Assembly (NCBI RefSeq): GCF_932276165.1
Contig: NC_063992.1
Location: forward strand, 4,536,001-4,600,000
DNA: 64,000 bases
Direction: 5' to 3'
Source: Plutella xylostella
Lineage: Eukaryota > Arthropoda > Insecta > Lepidoptera > Plutellidae
Below, piece after piece: positions 9,918 through 21,800 of the stretch. A program made the translations under genes and the position numbers. The number at the start of each line of letters is the position of its first letter. Position 1 is the stretch's first letter. The notes under the pieces were generated by a model that was not told the origin of the DNA, did not search any database, and saw only the letters and a list, made by a program, of their open reading frames with translations.

Positions 9918-10886
9918 CAGTGAAACTATAAAGTCCTGAAATTAATGTTTGAGGAACTAAAATTTTCAGGAGCCTGGCACCATTAGAAAAGAAACATAAA
10001 AGTCATAACAATTGTTTATGTCAATAGGCGGTTGGCTGTTTTTTGAATTTTCTTATTAATTATAAGGATAATCTAGATAAAAGCAACAATTTACGCTTGG
10101 TTGCAATTAGGAAGATGAAGAAAAATATTCGTAGTCAAGCTAGTGAAGTTATTTATCGAGTTTTAATACAATGTTTAGCGGAACATCAAGCTGGACACAT
10201 TTTGTCGGATTTGGAGGATGTTTACGCTCGTACAGCGTCTATGACGGGTATGTAGCATTGTACAAATTGTAATAACTCATTTTATATTAGTACCAACGCT
10301 TCATTTATCGATAAACCTAGGTTTAGAGCCCAAGTCGAACATTGTTTACATACCACTGATTGTAGGTTTCATCTGGTTTCAGTTGAGTCAAACCTTAACA
10401 TTTTGATACTTGAAGATATATTTTTTGTCTACTTACTAAATTCACATTGTGTGAATTTGGGGGGCATTGTGTAACTCAAAAAGATTTTTTTATTTTATTT
10501 TATAGTTATATCGGACCAGCGTGCCAAAGAGGGCCAAATATGGAATATTTCTAACTCCTGGAAGAAACAGAACTGGCCGTCCAAAAAGAGAAATTGATGT
10601 CTTTACCATGTGTGCCCTTCGTCAACAGATCCAGTTTTTTTATACAGTTGTAATAACGTTATCTAAATAAATATTTATTGGTTTCACTATTAGCCTTCAT
10701 ATTAACACCTTCAAGCTTGTATAAGAGATTTTTTGTGGATGGTAAGATGTTTTTAAAATACATAAATAGGTAGGAAGTTAACAGGCAAAATTTCAAGTAT
10801 CAAAGTCAGTTATGTTCGCTATATAGGGTTGCTACATGAAAGATAGCAGTGCCCTCATTTAATTTCAGGACTTTATAGTTTCACTG
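9918..10886 (+). mobile_element. Tc1/mariner-type element, 969 bp, inserted in gag
   Basis: The ends are inverted repeats of about 27 bp starting CAGTGAAACTATAAAGTCCT, flanked on both sides by the TA dinucleotide (9916-9917 and 10887-10888), which is the Tc1/mariner signature. Remnants of a transposase are inside, but the catalytic DDE domain is gone, so this is a deletion derivative that needs an enzyme in trans. Confidence 0.95.
10043..10650 (+). pseudogene. Transposase N-terminal remnant of the Tc1-type element
   Basis: The 70-residue frame at 10043-10255 contains RSQASEVIYRVL...ILSDLEDVYARTASMTG, like the N-terminal helix-turn-helix of lepidopteran Tc1-like transposases. The text at about 10548-10640 encodes TPGRNRTGRPKREIDVFTMC, the segment that follows in those proteins (GRPKREID). 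The intervening 250 bp start GTATGTAG and end TTTTATAG and could be an intron. After this the frame decays and the DDE domain is missing. Confidence 0.7.
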
Positions 10887-11066
10887 TATACTGAGTCAAA
10901 ATACGTAATTTTGCGTTTTCGGACAGTCTGCTTTTCAGTACAAATGTTATCAAAAGTGACTTACCAGTTTCATTCAGCATACCGGCGTACATCTCGACAG
11001 CATCAATCATTTTCTTGGAAGTGGCCTCCTCGCCGTCCATCACCGGGATCAAGCTGCAGGCGGACT

Positions 11067-11402
11067 TTAAATCAAACTCCATTGTGGCTGAACAAAATCA
11101 GAACTAGAAGGCAAAACACACAAACTAGTTATTTCCGTATAAACCGACCTTATTTTACTATATAGCTGAGTACACTCATAAAATAAACCCTTTTCTTCAT
11201 CAGAAATATTTAAAATAATATCCTCACACTCATTAACAATTTCATTAGCCTGTTCTAATTTAACTGTGGTAGTTTTACAACTGTACCTTGATTTACCCTT
11301 TTTTATTAAATATTTTCTAATCTGCACAAGAGTATCATAGTATTCATTTAAAGTATTTTCCGTTATAGGTAAAATTATAATATACAGAATAAATGCAAAT
11401 AA
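11067..11402 (-). CDS. Small ORF upstream of and overlapping gag in the Ty3 element
   Basis: This frame is open from about 11402 to a stop at 11067-11069 and overlaps the gag ATG by 16 bases in another frame. The product (about 110 residues; no ATG at its head) starts with a hydrophobic stretch. It continues with a Lys/Glu-rich, probably helical segment containing four cysteines. The lack of a start codon suggests it is reached by splicing (a CAG/AT acceptor-like site lies near 11335) or by frameshift. I do not recognise a family. Confidence 0.45.
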   Translation of the reverse strand, partial: LFAFILYIIILPITENTLNEYYDTLVQIRKYLIKKGKSRYSCKTTTVKLEQANEIVNECEDIILNISDEEKGLFYECTQLYSKIRSVYTEITSLCVLPSSSDFVQPQWSLI

Positions 11403-11612
11403 ACAATTTGATTAAATCATACCCTTAATTATCATTAATTGTCCATAAAATCATACCGTGATAAAGTTCATCAGTCAGGAATGCGCAACAATTCCATTTA
11501 CGTTCGGGAGTATCGAGTTCGCGGAGGTAAACGCGCACTTATTAACACCGTTTCGCTTCACTATTCATTTATATTACGAGCACTATATGTAAATATTTAT
11601 TTTTTTAAACAC

Positions 11613-11906
11613 TCAAACACTTGAAGAGACCCGACGAGCTGCTTCCTCGCGCCCACGGTACCGGGCTTCCAGACGTCGATCAGCAATCGCTTCTACTCGC
11701 TGGTTCAAGCACCTCTCCAGCTTGATTATTATTTTGTAGACTGCATACAGCGCTAGCATAATTAATATAGCCATAACAGTCCAAGACAATAATGTCATAT
11801 TTTCCTTCAAGGGGTGTTCCACATTCGTAATAGTATTGGAATATCCAATTTGTGACAAAATGTCCTGACGCGGAGGGGCGGGTGTTGTAGATTTAGTATT
11901 GCCCAT
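11613..11906 (-). CDS. Small membrane-protein ORF in the 5' region of the Ty3 element
   Basis: The ATG at 11906 gives a 97-residue product beginning MGNTKS, which fits the N-myristoylation consensus (Gly2, Ser6). It has one strong transmembrane helix of about 23 residues (LLSWTVMAILIMLALYAVYK), then a basic tail rich in Arg. The frame lies immediately inside the 5' LTR, ahead of gag. The lipid and membrane features are read from sequence; a role in targeting particles to membranes is inference. I do not recognise a named family. Confidence 0.6.
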   Translation of the reverse strand: MGNTKSTTPAPPRQDILSQIGYSNTITNVEHPLKENMTLLSWTVMAILIMLALYAVYKIIIKLERCLNQRVEAIADRRLEARYRGREEAARRVSSSV

Positions 11907-12000
11907 TTTCACGTAATATTTATATAATTATTTAAACATTTTATTCACACACGAGCGCGATACTTTTTGAGAATGTCTATCCCGCGAACCAAATACGGCA

Positions 12001-12014
12001 TGGCAGGGTCGCCA
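12001..12014 (-). promoter_or_regulatory. tRNA primer-binding site
   Basis: Directly abutting the 5' LTR the minus strand reads TGGCGACCCTGCCA. TGG is the complement of a tRNA CCA end, as expected for minus-strand priming. I cannot name the tRNA from the sequence alone. Confidence 0.8.
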
Positions 12015-12186
12015 TGGAATATGGTTGGACTAGTAAATAAAAGAGGACCGCTAGAGTCAAGAGATGTTTAATGACTGACTAAATATGGGTTGAGTAACAT
12101 ACAAAGATACATGCTTACACTATGGTTATACACGGGTTATATATAGTATACAGCTAATATATGTTGATAGATACATAGGTACTGCA
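12015..12186 (-). repeat. 5' LTR of the Ty3 element
   Basis: 172-bp partner of 5125-5296. Because the element is on the minus strand, this copy carries the promoter and the transcription start for the element. Confidence 0.97.
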
Positions 12187-12190
12187 CACT

Positions 12191-15100
12191 AATTGGAAAT
12201 ACATGAGAATTTGCATTTTACTTTGTCGTCTCGAACGCGTGGAGTTCCTGTGTTAATGCGCCCCGCCATCTACCGAACCAGCCAGTAGAACATGTAATAT
12301 CTTATTATTTTACTATTCTGATTTAAACACGACCTGAACTGATTGGTATAAATAGTCTTAAAACCATAATAAAGTACCAATAGCATTAACTGATGTTTAG
12401 TTATTGTATTTGCCTAGGTACTTGTAGCACAAAGCTCCGTGAAAGCTTTAGTTATTTGTCAACACTCAGCGCAAACAAAAGCTTTAGTTACACTTTAAGC
12501 TTGTTTGTTATTTAGCTATAAATAACACGAAATTTGCATTATTCTCATCATAAGAAAATAGCGTCGTTGTACTAAAATTTTCATCTAATGCGACACTTCA
12601 ATTTAATATCTCGTTACTACAGCTAATACGCCGCGGGACGTACTTAGACTTCGCTAAAAAGATCGGCATTTCATAAATTATGAAAACGGTGAGTCTACAG
12701 ACGGCTGGTGCTAATTAAAAAGTGTCTCTAAAAGCTTTTCAGTCGGCACTGCAAGCCTCTTGAAATATGAAAATGAAAGTAGCAATTTACAAGAAATGTA
12801 AATTATTTTAATTGAATATTTAATAAGTGTTGTTAATTTTTGCTTTGGAAGAACTATTCAAATTGCTATAGGATGCTTGGAAAATCTTGAAATCTCTTAT
12901 TGCTCTGTCTTAAACATTACGAGAAGTGAGAAAACCCCGCCTGTCTGATCGTCAAGGAAAAATGTCGTCAACCCTCGCACCTGTTGCTTGTCGCTTTTTC
13001 ACTGACAGATTCAGCTTCAGGCTGCATCTGTTTAAATCGCATTTATAAAGCTTACCGACGTTGAGTTATGTGACCCTAGTAGTGGGTGTCTAGTCGAAGA
13101 TTTACCGTCTGCTGGTGTCATATAAGATTTTTGTCTTTGCATTTATAGAAAATACGTACTAAACATTTTCTTATTTGGCTATAAAATAAGAAACACTTAT
13201 CTCTTGTTAGATATAAATAAATAAGTAGGTACTTTTACCTTGAGTTATCCAGGATTTCACGACGACGTAGCGTGGGAGCGCCCTTGAAGTCAAATCCAAT
13301 AAAATCTTCTCGATCACTCACACTTCTGGTTCGTCCAATTTATAATAATACGCACAAAGTTCATGCCTATCAGCTGGTAGCAAAATAAATTTGATCAAAA
13401 TTTGACACACATATAAGTATTCCGATTAATTTAAGTTAATCCGATCGCGATAGCGCATGAGAGGCTAAAAACCGACCGCCCGAGGTAAAGACCGAACTAC
13501 GAACTAAACCTACCGTAGAAAAAGCATATTGACAATTACAATACAAAATAATTCTAACCTACCCACATTTATTTAAAAAAAATATTCGACGACTTAACTC
13601 ATTCAAGTTATAAATTATAACATTCTAGTTATAATTTAATTACCATGATGCTATTCAAGCAGCACAACAAAGGGATTCGCATCTTGTATTTTGAACCAGA
13701 ATATCATAAAACACGGAATGCTATTAATCTAATGGTAGCAAATGCCGCGGTGTCCGATGTTCCAGGAAATGATAAAGTTGGCTTTGCGAGACGCGAACTT
13801 TGCAGAGGTCTCTCTAGCGGGGCGCTCCTTACTGGTGCTTCATTTTGATGAAATATTTACTTTTTATGTAGCCTGTGTAGTTTCCCACCGCTGGGCAAAG
13901 GCCTCCTTATAAATTTACCACCGCATTTATAAATACTTACATTATAATTATTTTATTATATAGGAAAGGTTATTTTTACTAACCATGTTGATCCCAAGAA
14001 GTTTTTAGGGTATCTGTAGGAAGATAGTTTATGTAATACTATAGTTAAATTACTTATTAATTATTAAACTCATACAAACTAGCGAGTTTGCCAAAGTTGA
14101 GCAGTTCAAAACATGTAAAAGTATGTAGGTAGTAGCAAAAGCGTGTAGCGGAGAGTTTTGATTTTCTAGTTTCAAAGTATAGGTACCTCGAAGTGGGTAC
14201 TGAAATACGCTTCCAGTAAAGTGTATTCACTGCAAATCTGCTGAATGGGTCTGAATTTCGAAGTCCGAGTCGAATATTATTGCAGAGAGTCTAGAATGGC
14301 CCGCCAATTCCAGATATTTTTCTATTTATTCCAAGTCGAATATAAATCTCGAATAAAATATTTGACCGTAGACGTGCCAGAGTACGCGGACCAAACACTT
14401 ACCTGATTGACCTCAGCCCGGTATTTTTATTGTTTCTGAATTCCTAGTCCAAGATAGGAATTCCACCGAAAAAAAGGAAAGAATTTTGGATCGCAGACGA
14501 CCAAAACAATTCGTAATGCGTATTTTCTCCTATACATACGACTTCTCAACATATGTTCTGAAGTTAATTTATTCAATCCGACGCGGCACAGGGTGTGTAA
14601 GTGAAATTGCATTGTAATAAGCAACATGTGTGCAACCGGAGCCGAGGCAATCACGCCCGCCAACCGACACCATTAATGTAAAATTAAGACGCGGAATATA
14701 TGCAAATCTACGAGATGGAAGCCTAAACAAATATTGTCTCTAATAAATGGTGCTCAGGTTTTAGTCGGATTGAAGAAGCCAAAGGTATGCGCTGGAGCGA
14801 GTACAATTAAGTTATATTGGGATTTAGGATTGGGGCTGCCATGTTGTTATTTGAATTAGAATATCGTCAAGGTGCTATGATGGTGATTGATAAGATAGCA
14901 ATATTATGTAGAAGGTACAGAATGAAGAATATTTTTGTCCAGGACAGAATAATAAAGTTTGTCGCGCGATATTTTTTTTCACTTAGTTGTAATGTATACT
15001 ATTGGTAACCACTGGTAAATAGGAGTGTAGGGTAGGTACAACGCTTTCCTTTGTACCTACCTGAAATGCTCCACATTCCTTTGAACTAGCAGCAGACATA

Positions 15101-18100
15101 AAATAATATAAAAGCGAGTTTGCATTTCCGCATCGCGTTTGTTGGTCGTTTGCTCAAACAGCCGTGGCATCCTTCGGTTCCCTTTCTATTTGTGATAAAA
15201 TATCACAAGTTTCGGTCGCGCATTCTTTCAGTTCTAAAGCGAAATCCAACGACTTGGAAAACTTTTCAGCTTTCTTGTTTAGTTGCACGATAGCGGCGAT
15301 GTATACGAAAACTTTGTAAGACACTCGCGCGAAACAAAATAAAACTGGCGACGATAAATCGCTGCACTTTGAAAAGGTTTTCAATTTAACTTGTAAATAT
15401 GGCGCCGGCACCAAGCGTTGATCTAGATCACCTTGCAGGTATCCTATAAATAAAGTCAACTAGGTTTAAGATTTCCTTGGCGCTGTAAGAAGGGTGGAGC
15501 AATTTTCCAATACAGCCATCACAAGTCTGGGACGGAGGTAGTCATCTTACAAGCTGAATTGATACTTCAGACACGCTGTGAAGCACTATTCTCTTGAAAG
15601 CTTTTCTATTATATTATCTAAGACCTTTCAACACGTGGTGAAATGTCTGTCGTACCGATCTATCGATTCCGAATCCCCCTGGGGATCAAACAAAGTGCTT
15701 GTGAGAGCAGGGAAACCATATGCTACGAGAACCACATTGAAAATGAAAGGGTTCAATTGAAAATAAATTGTAGTAGGAATAAATTAATGAATTTCTAATC
15801 TGATAAGCCACCGTCCATGTTGAATACTCACGTGTTCGAAAGTATAAGTAAGAAAGTTCTAGAGGATCTATCCTATTAATAGATTTATAGGTTTAAATTT
15901 CGATTACAGGAATAGTAAGGGATTAGTATGCACCAGGAGCGCATAAGAGCGAGTGGGTAGAGCTCGTCACTTTCCCGCAAATTGCTGGGCTCACCCGCTC
16001 GCGACGTGGTTCCGCTTTAGCGGTCTCGCGCCTCGTATAAATCCACATTATGCAAGTAACGCCGTCTTGGTTCACTGCCAGCAGTCTGGGGCTTATATCC
16101 ACTTACTAATGCTACGGTTTAATAGGTATACAAATAACCCAGGGGAGCAGCATGGACTTCTACTAGCTATGTAATTAGAGAAAGAAGTTTATTCACGCCT
16201 AAGTTTTCCCTAATTCTTTTTTGTTTTTCTCGTACCTTCGTCTCGGTGACACTGGCTTAATTCTTCACGATTGAAATTCAAATCCGAAGTTTCCAGCATA
16301 ATACAATTAAGACGCTCCGGTAATTGAGTAGACATCCACCCCACTGTTTTTGTGAAAAACTTCGACGAATAATGAAGCAACAAAAACGCCAGACACTCTT
16401 TTATTGTTTGATTGCGTTACGAAAAATATTCTAAACGACCGACGGACGAAAAGGCTTCGGGGCACTGCGTCTGCATTATTAATTTATATGCTATGGATAT
16501 ATTTGTGATGTCGTTTATAAAGTATATTCCGCCGGTGCTGCAGCTGCAATTAATTCATATGTGAGTATTGCTATGACGATAACGATCGATCGATGCCGGC
16601 TAGCATACACTGAAGATTCTAGGGACGATTTCCGGGCTGAGCAGACATTAATATTGATAGGCTCGTGGCGCTTGAAGTAAATAAAGAGTGGCGCTAGAAG
16701 TAAATAAAGATGTATTATTATTATTTGAACCGTGTATTTTTTCACACGTAGCAGAAACCATAGAGAAAATAACACTACGTTTTAGCAGAAACCTCGCAGA
16801 AACGGAAGAAGTTTTTCATACGCAAAAGACGCAAACATACGAGTACATAAATCATAGACATTTTGTTACTAGCCTACATAAAAGTTGACGTGCGTATACG
16901 GGGTGTTTACTTACTTTCTCAACGAGGAGTCTGTAAAGAGTTGATAATAAAAATCTGAAAATTACTCAACTTTAATAACTCTACTATTAATTTCAGGGTG
17001 GAATATTAACAAAAAGTTTATGTATTTAAATTCTCAATCTCATTTATTTACTAATTAATAAATCACATTTTAATAAAGGCACCACAATAATGTTAAATCA
17101 CAATTATTTTAATTTGTATGTCTGAACTGAAAGTTACTATTTATTCTTTTAACCTAGATTTAATATACATATTCTTTGTAAAATATAGCATGAGTTCTAT
17201 GACATTTGATTGATACATGCTATTTTAATGCCATGCCTGATGAATAAAGTTCGTTTTCCGTTGAAAAATAACAAATTACAGATTAATTGTACGGATTTGA
17301 CCGCTGTCACAGGATCATGTTATATTTTACAAAGTATACAGGGTGTTAGACAATGGATATTTTAGAACTTTGCAAAATACACGAAAAAAAATATTCCTTC
17401 ACTATATACAACTTTTTTTTAACAGTTTTTTAATAGATAGTTTATCCATTTGTTATTCCAGTGATTATTTAGAATTTATATCGGTAAGTGAACTCTTCAT
17501 GTATTTTTACTTTATTTAGGAAGGCACAATTAATCAATTTGAGCTTTACTCAAAGGTTAACAAGTGTTTTACCCTATTTAATGATAATTTTGTACTTTAT
17601 TTAAGTTGATAATCCATGATCATGAACTGCGTAATTCGTATAAGCATTTAACATTAACAAAAATAATTTTAGAACTTCATTATTATAAATCTTATTTACA
17701 AAAACTTGTCAATGCAAGCAGTATTTTTAATTTCGTAAAATATTTGATCAAAACTAAAACAGAACGAATTAAGTTTTATCTTTCACTTTTAAACATAATA
17801 TTTTTGTAATAAACTATGTACATACTTATGAAATATCGTTAATTCAGTGGTTTACGGTTATGGCACTACATAAAGTTTAGGTAGGACTTACCTAAATATC
17901 ATATTTAAATAACAGTAGTAAATCGGTGAGTAAATATCGGTATTTAAATTATAAGTTTGACTTATAATTAGCGGTGTTAATCTATTTAATAGCACCTTAC
18001 AATATAAAAAAAAGAAAATGATATAGATGATGCTAAAATAGCATTAAAATAGTATTTTACAGAATACAAGTATGATAAAAGGCACCATTGTAAAAAAGTA

Positions 18101-18858
18101 TGTCCTACACGTTTTGATAATAATAACGAAAATAAAGTTGTCCTCCATAGGTACATATTATATGGATATTTCTATCGTCTTTTAAATTGTATATTTGTTG
18201 ATTATTTTGTTTACGATAGTAATACATTGGTTCTATGAAACGAATGACGCATTGTGTAACCTGCTTTTTACACCTGTAAAGATTCATTTTTTTATAGAGT
18301 ATGAATTAAATTAGAATATTATGCAGATAATTTCAGGTTTCCAAAAAAACTAAAATATATATTTACATACGACTAGTATTATACTTATTGAAACAAAAAT
18401 CCCAACTGGATGATACACTCAAGGCGAAAGCAACATATTAGTACCTATATATAAATGTTACGTGTTTAAAAGCGTTAATTTAATATATTTGTAGCCACGC
18501 TGTTTAAAAATACTATTTTATAATCATAAACTTTACAGCACCTACTTTGTGGTACATTTGTACAATTTTGTGCGTTTGTATTGCTTTTATTAATACACAT
18601 TACTTTTCTATATTACAGACTCTATGAGCAGGAAGTGTTAAGAGATTCTCAATCAAATCAATTATTTTATTATTGTCTGTGCAACGCGTGACATAAAGTT
18701 TTAAATACGTATCTCAGGTTTTCTTAATCACAAATCAAATCAATACACAACCAGTTTAAACACCAAGACTTTCACAGTAACACTAGAAAAATAACATAGT
18801 ACTCGTAACAATATTGCTTACCGACCTTTCATTGTAGAGTGCACCATCCCGGTAATTG
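12191..18858. other. Intergenic DNA without a supportable gene
   Basis: This AT-rich stretch contains only short chance frames with no domain, splice or codon pattern. A fragment of a common lepidopteran repeat (CCACCGCTGGGCAAAGGCCT) is at 13889-13908. A possible transposon end (TACAGGGTGTTAGACAATGG) is at 17338 without a partner I can find. The last part probably includes the Ask1 3' UTR. Confidence 0.6.
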
Positions 18859-21800
18859 TCAGAGGTTGACTATTCCGTTCTCTCCGTAAAACTCGATTTC
18901 ATCTCCATTCACTCTGGCCTGGTCGCGGATGACCACTGTGGGATTATTCGAGCACGACTCCTCTGTTACCGTGGATGGCAGTGAGTTGTGACATCGCTGG
19001 CATTCTAGCACCACCATAGGGGAATCCATGTCGGTGTCAGCGCTGCTTGTTCGTCGCAAGCGCCGGTTGGAAGGGCTGTTGAGACGGTGCTCGAGTATTG
19101 CGCGCCAGATTCGCAGTTCTACGCCGCCTCTGCAAAGGGAAATTTATGTTAGAACAAGACATCATATCGACTTTTACAAGTTTTATTTTTCTGTAACTTT
19201 CTCAGTGGTTTTATGTCTTCAGAATCTGTCCCTACTGTACGGGTTAGAAGGCCCAAGGAGGTTTTTGTGCGACATAAAGCTCGCGGACAGGCATTAATTG
19301 ATGATAATCTGCTATAAATACAGTCTATATGAAAGAGATCCGGGGTTTTCAGCCGGTATATACAGTCCGTATGGCAACGGTAACTCGGCATATTAGAATT
19401 TGAGTTCCGCAAAATCTTCCTTGAAGGATACAGTAGGTGAGACCTACTGTATCCTTACTCCTATCTAACACTGTATCCTTCAGTATGTACTTAGTGCGTT
19501 TACATATCTCGCAGATACAGATCGCACTTACGGGCTATTTCATACATCAAATAACGTACTTAAGGTTGAGTTTGGCCAAGTCCTCCCTGGAGCAGTGGTC
19601 CAGCAGGTCCTGCAGAGTGTACTCCTGTGCACATATCTCGCGTATGCTGTCGGCGCCGACGCCGCGCTCCCGCAGCCAGGACGTCAGCTCTCCGCACGGC
19701 TCCTGCTCTGGGGGCTCCGGGCTTCTAGAAGGTAAAGGGTGGTTATTGTTTTGAAAAGATGGTAAAAATGATTACTATTAAAAAAGTGTCCATTTGGCTT
19801 ACTATACCACTTCTACAACACATAAGTACTGTATAAGCTACAAAGAATTTTGGGAGACACTCACCTGTGAGTCTTCTTATCTATCATCATTTCTTTGAGC
19901 AGCATCCGCATAGACTTCTGCTCCTCCAGCATCGCTTTCAGCAACATCTGGTTCTGCTGATAGCACTCTACGAGCTCTTGTTGGAGTCTGCAACAAGATG
20001 TAAACATATTTATTTGTTTAAATACAGATATTATGTGTTCCGTAGCGACATCTGAAATCCATGTTATGAGATAGCATCTCCCTTATCATCGTAGCAGCTT
20101 GCAGTTTTCAAATTTTCGCGCCAAAATCCCACGCTTTCTACGATTGGTCAAGCCTCGGCCGCGGGCGGCGTCGCTTTCTAGCTGTCAGATTAGTGACTTT
20201 TCCACCATTATTGCGTCAAACTTAAAGTCGTACGCATTGCAGTTTTTTAGAAATCTTGTCTTATCTGAAATATTAGCAAATTTCCAACAAGATTTTGTTC
20301 GCGTTTCGCGTGTTGTGTGAAAATACCAATATTAAGATGGATGCAGTGTCAGATGGGTGCAATTCGACCGGGGAAGTGTTTTTCCGCATGTCAAAATGGC
20401 GGGCCCGACGCGTGCCTTTCCGAAGAAAATGAGTGTTTGGTGTACATTATGCTGCGGTCCCCCGTAGCAGGCGCGCCGGAGGAACACAACACGCAAGTGC
20501 AGGAGGCGGGCGGCCCGGCGCCGCGCCCGGTCGGCGCGGCCGCCGCCCCCGCCACGCCCACGCCGCTACTGCCGCCGCCCTCCCGCTCTCGTAAGAGACG
20601 TCGAGTTTGGCTCTCGGAGTAGCATTAGCAGGGCCAGCTACTCATTAGAGTGCGCGCGCCGCAGCCGCAAGGATCGCCGCGGCACGCGCCGCGCGTCCCA
20701 CCGCCGTCACGCGCGCTCGCGCCCGCGCCACCGCCGCCGCCGCCGCCGCCGCCCGGGTCCGCTCATCGAGTTTTTCGGAGCTTGATACACAAGGTTTGAA
20801 GTTCTGTCGCAGCAGCCGGTAAGTCAATTACCTATCTGACTTAGTGAGTGCTAATAAGGAAAACCAACTAAGGCCACAAGACTTTTTACTTACACCACAA
20901 TCAAATGACGAGGTGTGTAATTTATCAATTTCCATAAAAGAACCGTTAGTTCCGGCGGCACCATCTTTTAGAGTGGCTAAAATTGAGGAACACCAACACT
21001 TTAACAAAAGTGTCTGGAAGTCTTAGGGATATGCGGACACCCATAAGAAATACTTAGCATGTGACATGTCCCGCGTTCGTAGACTTTAAAGTTAACGAAG
21101 AGTTGGCCAACGAGTCGAATTCCTTTATTAACTGGCCTCGTATGCAGCGTAGTGTTGCAGAATTATCTAATGCATTTTTAACTCAAAATAAAATAGTTAA
21201 TTCTTCACTGCAAAATGTTATTGACTGGGGGTCAAAGGTCAATGAACCGATAACAGCTACTACCTTGTATTCGAAAATAAAAGAAATTTTTGATAAGGAT
21301 TCTAAGCATGAACTAGTCTCAGGATATATTACAGATTATTTGCAGAAAGCGAAAATACGGAACGAATGTATTGCAGCACGTAGGGGGGCACTTTTGAAAC
21401 TTCTTGGCGATAAATATATCAGACAGGGCGTAGGCAATATTCCTCTGTCATCTGAATATTTATTTAATCCACTAATGCTGGCAGAGTCTACTCATCAATA
21501 AGATACAAATATGTTTATTATAGAAAGTAAATTACAAGTGACACAAAATATAATTACCTACTTAGCATGTACAAAATGGTTACTTAAACAAACTAACAAT
21601 AACATTGGTTTTTGATGGTACTTTTGTAAATTTATCGTCACTCCCAACTCTGCACTAGGCGGTATTGACAAGTTTTAACGTGCTACCGTAATATATAACA
21701 CTGAACCACAACCTTCGACGTCTAGGTCAAGGCAAGGTTATCGGTCTTTACACAGCCGACAAGACAACCCGCGCGCAGTGCTATGCCGTTACAGTCGGTA

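Larger units (their letters stand above)
9215..11082 (-). pseudogene. gag: Gag of the Ty3 element, interrupted by a Tc1-type insertion
   Basis: The N-terminal part runs from the ATG at 11080-11082 to the TA at 10887-10888. The C-terminal part resumes at 9917 and ends at 9215. If the 969-bp insertion and one TA are ignored, the two parts are in the same frame with no stop, so the only lesion is the insertion. The C-terminal third is rich in Arg, Asn, Gly and Tyr (RGG/NYNR repeats) and lacks a CCHC knuckle, so RNA binding is probably through this basic tail. As it stands translation would end within the transposon. Confidence 0.9.
5121..12190 (-). mobile_element. Ty3-type LTR retrotransposon with nested SINE and Tc1-type insertions
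   Basis: Two 172-bp LTRs (5125-5296 and 12015-12186) begin TGG and end GCA on the plus strand and differ at one base. They are flanked by the 4-bp target duplication CACT (5121-5124 and 12187-12190). Reading on the minus strand, the right LTR is followed by a primer-binding site, two small ORFs, gag, protease, then RT-RNase H-integrase. There is no env between the integrase stop (5387) and the 3' LTR. The LTR identity means the copy inserted recently. Gag is interrupted by a Tc1-type element and pol by a SINE, so this copy cannot make full-length proteins unless spliced or complemented. Confidence 0.97.

Noticed and set aside
13645..13848. 67-residue plus-strand frame
   Set aside because: No domain, no splice context, no codon pattern; chance length in intergenic DNA.
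15154..15459. 101-residue minus-strand frame
   Set aside because: No recognisable family and no promoter or splice signals; considered a lone-exon candidate but unsupported.
19437..19754. 105-residue plus-strand frame
   Set aside because: Antisense to Ask1 exon 23, whose coding match on the minus strand is clear.
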